From Petrosia ficiformis (taxonomy: Eukaryota; Porifera; Demospongiae; Haplosclerida; Petrosiidae), in NCBI GenBank assembly GCA_947044365.1, contig OX345653.1:2489501-2553500 (forward strand): a DNA stretch of 64,000 nt, in the 5' to 3' direction. Of this stretch, positions 24,420 through 49,200 are shown piece after piece. Numbering within the stretch: the stretch's first letter is position 1; every line of letters begins with the position of its first letter. The notes beneath the pieces were generated by a model. That model was not told where the DNA came from and did not search any database. It saw only the letters and a program-made list of their open reading frames with translations. The position numbers were made by a program, and so were the translations under genes.

Positions 24420-26888
24420 ATGTCGTGTAAAAGTGATCTTCGGGTTTTGCATTTAAAAAGGGGAGCAGACAGCTTTCAGAATGTGAAGAGGAAGCTCCTT
24501 TCACTGCAGAACATCAAGGTAGCTGATATGGTATATAATTATATATAATTATATATAATTATATATAATTATATATATATAATTATATATAATTATATGT
24601 TATGTTGATTTTGTATGTTACTTTATGATTCACTGTAAAAGATATCAAATGTGTTTAAAAACTGGATGAAAGGAACTGTTGATGGTGATGTGTATGTAGA
24701 TGACCTGACTACTCCTACTGCTCTGGTTGTTGTAATTCCATTCAAACAGCCCAGCAACAGTAAGTTTGGAATGAATTTTAATGTTTTACACTAGCAAACT
24801 TTCATCAGGGTGTTCAATACACTGAATTCAGCATTTTCAAGCACATTACAGTGTCACTTTTGCCACTGTTAATGTGAGTACATTTATTTATTACCTCCAA
24901 CTCTGGAGTTCTGAAGCAGTGGAATTTTTTAGAGCAAAATGGTGTACCAAAGGTAGTCTCATACCCAGCTACACCCCCTCTAAACTCGAAAGAGCATTTG
25001 GCAACAGTGGCCAATATTTTGGGACATATTGACACTTCATTATGGAATGCTGGAATACCAATCAGATTGCAGATAGCTCAATCAACTGCATATTTACCAC
25101 TGGGATTTCATGTGTTTTGAAGATTAACTTGACTTCAAGATCTTCTAGGCTTCTGTCAGCAAATCCTTTGATACTGAGTCTATTAAAGTATATAAGAGAA
25201 AAGTTTGTTATATATTGCCTATGTGAATTAAACCAAACAAAATTTCTTGTGTCTCTGTCACTGTCAGTAGTAAGTTGCTGTGATTTGGTTGTTGTCGCTA
25301 GTGTATGACGATTAGGAGGCAATGTTAAGAAGTACAGAAATGTAATTGAGTATTTTTGCTATTAAATGTTTATAATCTTGTTTTTTAATGTTTAGGATAG
25401 AATTAACTTATTTGCACACACCCCGATCACATGACAAAGACGTCATCATGCCCCAACATATTGGCCACTGTTGCCAGATGCTCTCCTGAGTTTGGAGGAG
25501 TTGCAGCTGTACACTAAAAGCACATATTTGGTAGCATTAATTATTTGTGAAGGAGCTATGCCACTGCAAAGTGTACTGTTTTGGTGAAACAAGGAAAGTA
25601 GTAATCCTAGCCACTGGTTTCAAACTTTCAGCATTATCTACTGTCAATATAAATCTTGTGCATAATTAGTATTAATATATATAAAGTTTGAAGTTCCAGC
25701 TTTTGAGAAAGAGTAAACACAGACAAATACACACACACACCCACACATCGCTTGAGGGGAAGAATCTGGTCATGTTATTTGTTTTAATATTCTTCATATC
25801 TGTTCTCCTTAGCATACTTTGCTGTCACTGAATTCATTCTACATTTAAATTATAAATTTCCCAGGGGTATCGTTATTCACCTATAATTGTAGTGCTCCAC
25901 AATAATCAAATCTTATTTTTGTCTCTTATGAAATAATAATTATGCCAATAGTAATAATAAAGATGTCGCTAATTACATTTTCAGATATTTATACTTTCTA
26001 TGAAGATATAGAAAAGTTACTGCTAATCTTATCCCATTGTATTATTTCTGGCTACCATTATTGGATTCGTAAGTTCTCATTTTGTTAATATGCTTGCATT
26101 ATGTATCATATTCATAATTATGTAGACACTTCTAAATTAGTCTCAGAAAAACTGTTTACTGAGTTTCATCTGTCATGTATCCAAGAAGACACATTTCATT
26201 ACAAAGTCATGATTCTACCAGATGATACCCATATTATTAAAAGGTGATGTGTGATTATCTAAAATTTCCCAGCCAATTGGATTGTGCATGGTGCTTTGTG
26301 GGCATAATGTAAATGTTTACATACTGCAACCTTATTTGATTTCTGTTTTCACTATCCAGGAAGTGAAAGGAACTAATGTAATTTATTTGCCTTGAAGATA
26401 TCTTTTAATTGCATGTACTTTAGTTCATTAGTAATTTGTATTATACTTTCATTTTAATTTATAGACCCGTACCTGTTGGCTTTTATTTGTCTTCTTTACA
26501 ACATAAACATGGTGAAGTGATTTCTTCTCATTACCCTTACCTAGATCCTGTCACTGGTTCTAAATATTTTGAACATCAGATTGACAACTTTGAGAGCGTG
26601 GGTTTATTTAAAGATACTGATCCACCCGAACTTGTAGCATGGATTATTCAATATCCCGATGAATACATGGGACATTTTTTTACTCTAGAAAAGTATAGGT
26701 GTCAAGGATTTGGTAGTGTTGTTATCGGTGAAATGTGCCAAAAAATTAAGTCAAGCAGGAACATACCAGTTCTGGAGACCACAAAGTCTCGTGTTGTAGA
26801 ATATTATAAGACATTTGGATTTGTGGAAATAGGTGAAAATGTTACTATAATATGCAGATTTAGAGAGAAAGTTCTAGAGGAGGAGTAA
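24420..26888 (+). CDS. GNAT acyltransferase, glycine N-acyltransferase-like
   Basis: Complete five-exon gene, 280 residues: exons 24420-24518, 24642-24759, 25985-26068, 26126-26243, 26465-26888. All joins keep frame and use GT..AG. The start is the first ATG of exon 1 (MSCKSDLRVLHLKRGADSFQ). The N-terminal half resembles the GLYAT N domain (VFKNWMKGTVDGDVYVDD). The last exon holds a GNAT/FR47-like fold: PPELVAWIIQYPDEYMGHFF, then TLEKYRCQGFGSVVIGEM with the acetyl-CoA loop R-x-x-G-F-G, and YYKTFGFVEIGENV at the end. Members transfer acyl groups from CoA to amino acids such as glycine; the substrate here is unknown. Length matches the roughly 290-residue vertebrate enzymes. Intron 2 contains an inverted-repeat MITE. 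Confidence 0.85.
24530..24600. repeat. ATATAATT simple repeat
   Basis: Tandem TATAATTA-type units, about seven copies, in intron 1 of the GNAT gene. Confidence 0.85.
24963..25513. mobile_element. MITE with ~60-bp inverted ends in GNAT intron 2
   Basis: The left arm 24963-25022 (ACCCAGCTACACC..GCATTTGGCAACAGTGGCC) pairs with the right arm 25454-25513 (GGCCACTGTTGCCAGATGC..GGAGTTGCAGCTGTAC). The 430-bp middle has no recognised coding content. Confidence 0.75.
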
Positions 26889-26958
26889 ATAACTGTATAA
26901 TGTTTATGGAATGCAAATTCCTCTAATATTGACCACTTTCTTTTAAAAACTATTTTAA

Positions 26959-27522
26959 CCCTTAGAAGACTGATGTCACATATACATGACATTTGATCCC
27001 TATGCAGTTCAGAGTGTGTTCTTAGCATTATAAAGCACTCAAAATGTTTGTAATTAGTGTCAGGAATAAGCCCATGAAAATAGGGAGAAAAGTGGATGGG
27101 GAAAAGTGGATGGGGAAAATTTTAAAAGGGGGTGTCCCCCCATTAATGGGGGTTTGAAGGGGGTGCAGCCCCTCACCGCCCACGCAATTTGTGGGACTGG
27201 TGACGCTGCCCACGTAATCTGGTGGGTAGCCGAGACATTTCCCTTGCTGTAAAGCCCAATATTGTGAGTATAGCTGGTGCCAACATGTAGTGGGGTTGTT
27301 TTGTTTGCCCATGTTGCAGTCAAGAGGGAGAGCATTGCATTTGAAATAGTCCTATGAAGCGCTTGGGAACTTTCGAAGCCCAGTAAGCAAGTTGGTAGAA
27401 GTAGTACTCCACGTCGGAAAGGGAGCCAAGTTTGGAGTAGAGAAAGTGAACGGTGACCAAAATATATGCAGCAGAAACACCAGTGTTTGAAATGAGAAGA
27501 AACAAGCTCAATCCTCTAAGGG
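26959..27522. mobile_element. piggyBac-like MITE, TTAA target site
   Basis: Flanked by TTAA at 26955-26958 and 27523-27526. The ends are CCCTTAGAAGACTG and, inverted, CAATCCTCTAAGGG. CCCT termini with a TTAA duplication are the piggyBac signature. The interior has a G-rich block (GGGGGTTTGAAGGGGGTGC) and no transposase, so it is non-autonomous. Confidence 0.78.
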
Positions 27523-27731
27523 TTAATGAAACTCATCCTATCCTGCAAGGTTGTAAATTTACATACTTTATGTAAATATCACAAACAATAAAAGAAGAAT
27601 AAATCGGTATGTATAATGTAAACATGCATAGAAAAAATAATTAATCAAACAAAAACATGATGATTGATTAATAAACAATAATAATAAGAATGCACTATAT
27701 AGTAATCAGAAAGAAGGGTTAGAGAATATTG

Positions 27732-27822
27732 TTAGTCCCTGACTTGTAGATACTGGTTTAGCTCTTTAGCTAACATTTGTTGTTTCACTTTCATGCTCAA
27801 ATGAATCAAATCACCCATGACC
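27732..27822 (-). pseudogene. Duplicate CAPZB last exon, broken
   Basis: On the minus strand it reads SMKVKQQMLAKELNQYLQVRD then stop, closely matching the functional CAPZB end (NMKAKQQMLATELNRKLQDRD) at 31291-31372. At the 5' side the splice acceptor is kept, but GTCAGTGGG is changed to GTCATGGG and about 9 bases are inserted, so the spliced frame would hit a stop. The exon that should precede it (31425-31501 in the real gene) is absent. It lies within a larger duplicated block, 27530-28300, resembling 31030-31375 joined to 31925-32330. Confidence 0.75.
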
Positions 27823-28285
27823 TATGATGGCTCCGAGGTTTCACAATCAAATTCTTTTTTTGTGTGTGTCACCTAAGCGCATACAAACAACCTCACACAT
27901 TCTTGGACTCCTCCCACAACAGTTGTATATATGCATAAGGTACCAATTATCACATCTTAAAAAATGGATTAACTTAGACCACACTAAGTAGTGAAAGATC
28001 GAAGTGTTTATCCAACACCTATTCATAAATGTGATAATCAGGTGAGACAGTAACCTTACATCGATAATAAATGTACCCAAACAATTCATTCCATACATAA
28101 TTTACCTTTACTCGCAAAACATTTGGCCTATATAGCATCTAATAGGTGAGTATATCTGCAATCCCAAACATTCAGCTTATCATAGTCGTTGGACATGTTG
28201 TACACAGCAATTATCTTTATCTAGTTGCATATGTACGTTATATATACAATTATATATATAATATTATGTATATGTATATATATAT

Positions 28286-28440
28286 AGTATGATGGTGACA
28301 TCTTTGATGTGGTGAGTCCTATAGACCTTCCATTTGCACACTATGCAGGAGATGTCACCATCATACAATATATTGTATAGTATGCTAATAGGTCCTATAT
28401 ACTGAATATAGAACGTATTAGCATACTATATAATATACAC
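28286..28440. repeat. Two adjacent hairpins (repeat C)
   Basis: TAGTATGATGGTGACATCT (28286) pairs with AGATGTCACCATCATAC (about 28350). Immediately downstream TAGTATGCTAATAGGTCC pairs with a CGTATTAGCATACTATA arm. The sequence is TA-rich. Confidence 0.65.
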
Positions 28441-28549
28441 ATATATATTATATAGCTATATAGTTCAGTTACTCTCTGATCAGAAAAAAACTTTATTAAA
28501 AGGCAAATATTTTGACAGTTACTCACTGTCTTCAGTGTACAACAAACAA

Positions 28550-28610
28550 AGAAAATGCAACAAGAAATTGTCACTATAATAATAATAATTTCTTGTTGCA
28601 TTTTGTTTTT
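28550..28610. repeat. Hairpin with ATAATAA loop
   Basis: AAATGCAACAAGAAATT pairs with AATTTCTTGTTGCATTT around a TAATAATAA loop. It is probably a minimal fold-back element. Confidence 0.7.
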
Positions 28611-28717
28611 GTTTCTATATATATTATAATAATAATACTATATATATATATACACAATTTCTCAAAGTACCCAATTATCAACATTTTTTTAAAAATTTTC
28701 ACAAAACTATCTAAAAT

Positions 28718-29067
28718 ATGTGTTTAGTAAACACATCTTTCACATACTCTTTCTGCACAATAATTTATTATTTTAATATGCAGACAATAATTATGTTGGG
28801 TAAACACTGTTTGCCCAATATTTGAATCAGTGGAACTAATTCAGGAGGTATCTAGCTACTCTAGTCACACAGCACACACCTCCTCAATCTATGGCTTGGG
28901 GAATATCAAGGTTAGGTGTCTCTTCTTCGACTTCCCTGGGTTACGAAAAACTTAATGATTATGTTGGGTAAACAGTGTTTACCCAACATAATTATTGTCT
29001 GCATATTAAACTAATAAATAATTGTGAATAAAGAGTATGTGAAAGATGTGTTTACTAAACACATCTT
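28718..29067. repeat. Large inverted repeat built from palindromes
   Basis: The left arm 28718-28817 and right arm 28959-29067 are inverted copies sharing CTTTCACATACTCTTT, TTAATATGCAGACAATAATT and ATGTTGGGTAAACACTGTTT. Each arm begins and ends in its own palindrome: ATGTGTTTAGTAAACACAT outside and TTGGGTAAACAGTGTTTACCC (28963-28984) inside. The 140-bp spacer is unique. It could be a MITE or two abutting fold-backs. Confidence 0.8.
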
Positions 29068-29563
29068 TTACATAATATTGGGCAAACAAAATGCACAAAA
29101 TTGTTCGTTTAATGATACCTGGTACAAGATACTCAACAAAATCGTCAACGATTTGTTGTGTAACCACCTCCCAAAGCCACAAGCAATCCATTCTACTCCA
29201 TTTCTCTTAACGAAATCATTACTGAACCTACCAAAATATATTAGTTGTCCTACCACTAAAAAGAATTGAAAATTTATGTCCATAATCACTAAAATTAAAT
29301 ATCTCTAAATTAATTTTAATACATGCAAATCTTTTAAAATTAGTGAAAAACATGAAGAGATCACAATACAACAGTAAATCTATATAGAGCGAATAATACA
29401 TAATTATAGTGAATCACTATATATATCTTCCCTGGTGCTATTTGTGCATTTATTTTTACAACTTTTATTAAATCACTAGGATCTCTGGAATTCAGTGTAG
29501 TGTAACTGAGCAATCAGGTCTTGTCAGAATATAATATATAGTTCAGAAAAAAAATACACAAAA

Positions 29564-29645
29564 AAAGAGTGCCCATCAAACTGGGACTTGTTGATGGGAG
29601 TGACTCAACCACATATACACAACAAGTAATGATGGGCACTCTTTT
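29564..29645. repeat. Short inverted-repeat element
   Basis: AAAAGAGTGCCCATCA at the left pairs with TGATGGGCACTCTTTT at the right, with a second match ACTTGTTG/CAACAAGT inside. The total is about 80 bp and fits a very small MITE. Confidence 0.75.
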
Positions 29646-29649
29646 GTTT

Positions 29650-29888
29650 AAAGAGGCAGTGTGGCATAGTGGTTAGAGCTTGAGCCTCTTGATCGAATGC
29701 TGATAAGTGGTTCAAATTCAGCTACGGTCATGTTGTTTCCTGGAAAGAGAGTGACTGTTTTTCTGTGGGATATTGCTGATATAACACCTATAGGATGGTT
29801 AGACGTAACCAACTTCTGATGGCTATTACACCATCAAAACGTTTGGTATTATAGCTAAATGTTTGATTGATGAAATAATAATACAGAA
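29650..29888 (+). repeat. tRNA-derived SINE
   Basis: The head GGCAGTGTGGCATAGTGGTTAG matches an RNA polymerase III A box (TGGCATAGTGG, 29662-29672), and GGTTCAAATTC (29709-29719) matches a B box at tRNA-like spacing. A tRNA-unrelated body of about 150 bp follows, ending in ATGAAATAATAATA. The acceptor stem does not pair as in a working tRNA, so it is a SINE rather than a tRNA gene. Confidence 0.78.
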
Positions 29889-30285
29889 TATTGATGTACC
29901 CAATCATGACTATTCTGTATAATACATGTGTATTATACAGGCATTACAGGGTATACACTATACAGTGTCTACTATGTTTGCCAGTTTTGCAAAAATTACT
30001 TAAGTTAAACCAGGATGTGCAGGACGTTGCAGAAGAGAGTGCAATGGGGATGAGTGAAGCTTCTAAGACAATTGAATTAAGAGAAGATTGATTGAAATAA
30101 AGCAAAGTAGGGAACATGTATATGTGAGAAATTTGAAGCAACAATTGAGGACCAATGGTAGACTCCCGAGTGTTCCTTGTCAAATTCTGTCTTTTTCTGT
30201 GCCACCTAAGTGCATGCAAGCACCTTCACACATACTTGGGCTCTTCTCACACAAGTTGTATATAATCTATTATTTAAACTGAATT
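29889..30285. repeat. Copy of the repeat found at 31555-32010
   Basis: It shares GTATTATACAGGCA, CAAAAATYACTTAA, GTGCAGGAYGT and GAACATGTATATGTGA with the block in CAPZB intron 6, and CACCTAAGTGCATGCAAGCA with both 31960 and 27870. It is one of three copies within 5 kb. Confidence 0.6.
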
Positions 30286-31290
30286 ATTCGTAATGAGGTG
30301 TGTAAAACGTTTGGAACCTACATGAAATTTCACATATTTGTCACAATGTAAACTGTTGCATGCATATCAACCATTATAACACTGTGGGGCTTCCCATTAC
30401 AGCCTGTGGCTCCATCACTCCTGTAGCCACCACCCGTACCATAAATCAAGATTAATTATTGTTTCTTAGACCTAAAATGAATATTCATCCTTTGATGTGA
30501 TGAGGTGTCAAAATGACGAATATGAGCATCATGAGACACCAGGTATATTAGAATACGCTCATGGGCTCCTGGAAGTATCTATATGACCCCTTTTTGGACC
30601 TAGCACTAGTACTCCTAGTCATGCAAGACTAAATAGTTACATGTACGTAGCTACCATCATATTAATGTTCTTGCTCAGTCTAGAGTAGGAGTAAATAACA
30701 TCATCACCATTAGTGTTAGTTGAACTCTGACAAGTTTGTTCACACACATGAACAAGAGTAACTTCATTTGTCAGAAAGAGAATTCATGGTTACATGTACA
30801 GTACAAAATATATATATGTACACCATAGTACTACCAGGAGCGCATCAACTGTCACGTTATTAAAGTGTAGCTACATATAGTATGTAAACTTAATAAAGTC
30901 AGGTACTGTATATATATATATATTTATAATTATACAATTATATATATAATATATATTGTTACCAAATGGTTGCAAATTCCTCTCATCTGTAAGAATAATT
31001 GTATATGCACTATATATAATGTTGTTTTCAAAGCTGTGTAATTACATAGTCACCCTATCCTGCAAGTAAACATGCAATTGTTTAAAGAATAATTTTTACA
31101 TACTTTTGGTAAATGTCACAAACGATAAAAGAAGAATAAATCAGTATATATAATATCTACATGTATAGCAATCAAAATAATAATAGCTTATTATTAATCC
31201 TAATTCTACAAACAAAAACATGATAATTAATTGATTAATAATAATAATAAGAATACACTAGTAATCATAAAGAAGGGTCAGAAAATATTG

Positions 31291-45956
<14,666 letters not shown>

Positions 45957-46209
45957 AATGTAACTCTTTTGTCCCTATATCACTCTACAACTTCACAAAT
46001 CACAACTTGTTCCCAAGATTGTGGAGGACCACTTCTTGCCTTTTATGGAATTGTTCAATCAGCACCACCCACAATTTTGGAGCATGCGCACAACATCACT
46101 TTTTTTTTATCGGCGCTTAGCAATAATTAATTATGAGAAGGAGTGTCAGGATTCCATTCGTAACAAAGGGGATGAAATTTTGATATTTCTTTTCTAATAA
46201 CACAAAGAC
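45957..46209. promoter_or_regulatory. Probable bidirectional promoter, CAPZB / RER1
   Basis: 253 bp separate the start codons of two divergently transcribed housekeeping genes, so both 5' UTRs and core promoters must lie here or in short upstream exons. CCCAAGATTGTGG and the TGGGAGC-like word TTTGGAGCATGCGC are the least AT-rich parts. No TATA box was assigned. Inferred from gene arrangement only. Confidence 0.55.
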
Positions 46210-49200
46210 ATGGATGGAGGTAAGAAAAGATGCAATTGAACAACATATTTATAATAATGATATCATTATCAATTTTACAGATGTAGTCAGTACACCACAA
46301 GGGCCTTCGAAATGGAAGCGCATATCAAATGTGAGTGTATTTATCATGCATTCAATAAGACATTGTAGGATGTTGTATAAGTATACTTCACTCAATATAT
46401 CAGTGTTATCAATTTATGATAAATGTGGTGTTCACTGTCATTGCTGGATGCCAGCAAGATATTTCTTTGTGAGCACAAATTTAATTGTTCAGCTGTAGAA
46501 AGAACAGCTCCTTGAATATTTCAGGAAGGTGTGTCCTTGATTCTAGAAGAGTAGGGTTTTAATTTCATCATTTGCCACACCCACTCGAGGTGGCTGTTCT
46601 TTTAGACTTGAAGTTATCCTGATAATCCTTGTTTAATATTATCTTGGCACTATGGATAGAGCATAAACTGATTTTTACATGAGAGTCGTACTTCATTACA
46701 AAACCAATTACAAATAATTTGATAAAAAGTATATCTTGCAGCTCTAGGGCCATGTTATCAAAACTTGACATAATTTAGAAGTACTAATATATATCGGAAT
46801 GCTACTTGATTATATCTTCCTGCTGTTTAGTAGTAGTTTGGACACACTTCTGTACATGCTGTGCCCATTAAGTGGCTGAGCGAGATACTTAGAATGTCAT
46901 GTAATTCTTTAACTATGTATACAACACTCAGCAAGTACAAATGATACAACCAAATAAACACATTATAACCTTAGTAGAATGTATAATATCAGAGAGTACA
47001 GTATGTTGGGATGGCATGGGGAAAAATGGCCATATACACATTTCATTTGTGTTGAAATCTCTGCTAATATAAGCAGGTATACATTTATAAGTGGATGTTT
47101 TGTAATTATATACATATATGTACATGTACCTAAATCGTTATATTCTTCATATACATACAATACATGTATAGGTAGTATCACAATAGAAAATAGCTAACGA
47201 CACATAAATGAGTATATTACAGGTAGTGATGATAGAAATTTTCATTTTGATATGATACTGAGAATCAGTATTGATAGTATCAAGTATGATAGATAATGTG
47301 CATGTACAGTTGTACACAATGCATGTCTTTCTTTACTTCACTTGCAATTTTAATTGAAATTTTTATCAAAAAAGGGTGTGGTATGCAATTTATCCATGGA
47401 TGAGTGTAGTAGTATCATTATCAATACTTGTACAATACTTGATACCAGAATTTAGATATGGTACATGTATGTATCATGTGATACAATGCTAGTGATACTA
47501 CATCTGAAATTCTGGTTATGATACACGTCAATGTCTTGTTTTTCATGCACACAGAGATACCAGAAGTTTTTAGATGATCTAGTACCATATCGTACAGCAA
47601 GATGGGTTTTCACTTTGACTTTACTTATTGTATATTCAATTAGAGTCTTGTTACTACACGTAAGTATAAATTGACACTCATTATCAAAGAAAGGTAACAT
47701 CTCTCTTTTCTACCAGAGAGACCAGGGCAGGAGATATCAATCATACATGTACTACATGTAATTATCTTTCATTCACTTACAATGTATGAATCACTAACAG
47801 CACTTTTTGTAACTTAAATACATGTAGCACATTTAGTCATGCCTAGTGGTGTGCTGATCACCTACCTGTTCAGTGTACAAAATAAGGTTTAAGTTATGCT
47901 AGGCCATTTGGCAGACCAAATGTAATTTTGGTTGAACACCTTTCAATTTTGTTCGGACAAATAATTTATGGCTCTGCAATCAGTCAATTAATATTCACAA
48001 CCACATAACATCCATCATCTTGGCGCATAAAATCAAACATAACTATAGCTTTAATATTACTGACACATGTATAATTATTATTCTAATTAATAGATGTACA
48101 TGTGTATTCTGATTTTAATACTTTTAATAATAAAGCCACATCACTGTTTGGCACTCTGTCCATCTCAACCTTCCATTTTTTCAATGTATTGTATGCGACT
48201 TTTCTCTTCTTTGTCTCTGTACTCATACTTCTCCTAACTTCGATGCTATCTTTATCCTGGTAATTATACTCAAATTTTCGAACTCACAGTGTCACATCTC
48301 TGCGCAGCTGGACTTAGGAATTATCGTGGGGTGGGGTTTATGTGAAATTATGTGCATGCGTACAGTAATGTTGACCCCACTACAGCAGGAGTTAGCGTCT
48401 AAGCGATTGTACAAGATTAAGAGGTCAAGCTGCTGTTACAGGCTAGTTTGCATGGTGTGCTATGGATATGATCGGACAGTAAGACCAACCATGAGACAAT
48501 TTGCATGGTCATTTCCATGAAATGGTCGGAAATTGACCGATGACCGACTGTTATTTTGTACACTGGCCTGTTAGTGACCTCTTGACGATGTTTCATGTTC
48601 ATCTTGACCTCAGTAAAATGTTCATAACTTTAGTTTTGAATGACCAATAATCCTTTTACATGCATCGTTTTCATATAATTATCCTTTCCATTCTTTTTTT
48701 ATGTATCTCAAATTTCAATCCATTCCTTCAATATTGAGTTACAGTATAATAACTATACACTATATTACATATGAAAACATCACATCTTAATTCTGATGTC
48801 ATCTTGAATGTGAACAGACTTTACTTATAAATGTTATAATAGCACAAATATTTGATTGCTACTCCCAAGTGACGTGGGCAGAATCCCATGTATATGTTAG
48901 TGTATATAGGTTTGTGACTATCTACATGTATAATGCATACATTAATTTCTTTCTCCCAGGGATGGTATATAGTGACTTATGCTCTTGCAATCTATCTACT
49001 CAATCTTTTCATTGCATTTCTTTCACCTAAGTTTGATCCTGCTGTGGAGGATGATGATGATGAGGGTAAGTGTGTGTGTATGTGTCTGAAGACATCAAAT
49101 AATTGTCTCTCCTCTTTCTCCAGATGGACCTAGTCTTCCCACAAAAGTTAATGAAGAGTTCAAACCATTTGTGCGACGATTACCTGAATTCAAATTTTGG

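Larger units (their letters stand above)
26889..31290. other. Intergenic region between GNAT gene and CAPZB 3' end
   Basis: No functional gene seen. It holds, in order, a TTAA-flanked MITE (26959-27522), a partial duplication of the CAPZB 3' end (27530-28300), several strong hairpins (28286-29067), a short inverted-repeat element (29564-29645), a SINE (29650-29888) and another repeat copy (29885-30285). 30286-31029 is unremarkable. Confidence 0.6.

Noticed and set aside
29650..29725. Functional tRNA gene
   Set aside because: A and B boxes are present, but the stems do not pair as a cloverleaf and the sequence continues into a SINE body.
46498..46606. Small element with AAAGAACAGC/GCTGTTCTTTT ends in a RER1 intron
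   Set aside because: Only about ten bases pair and no target duplication is visible, too weak to call.
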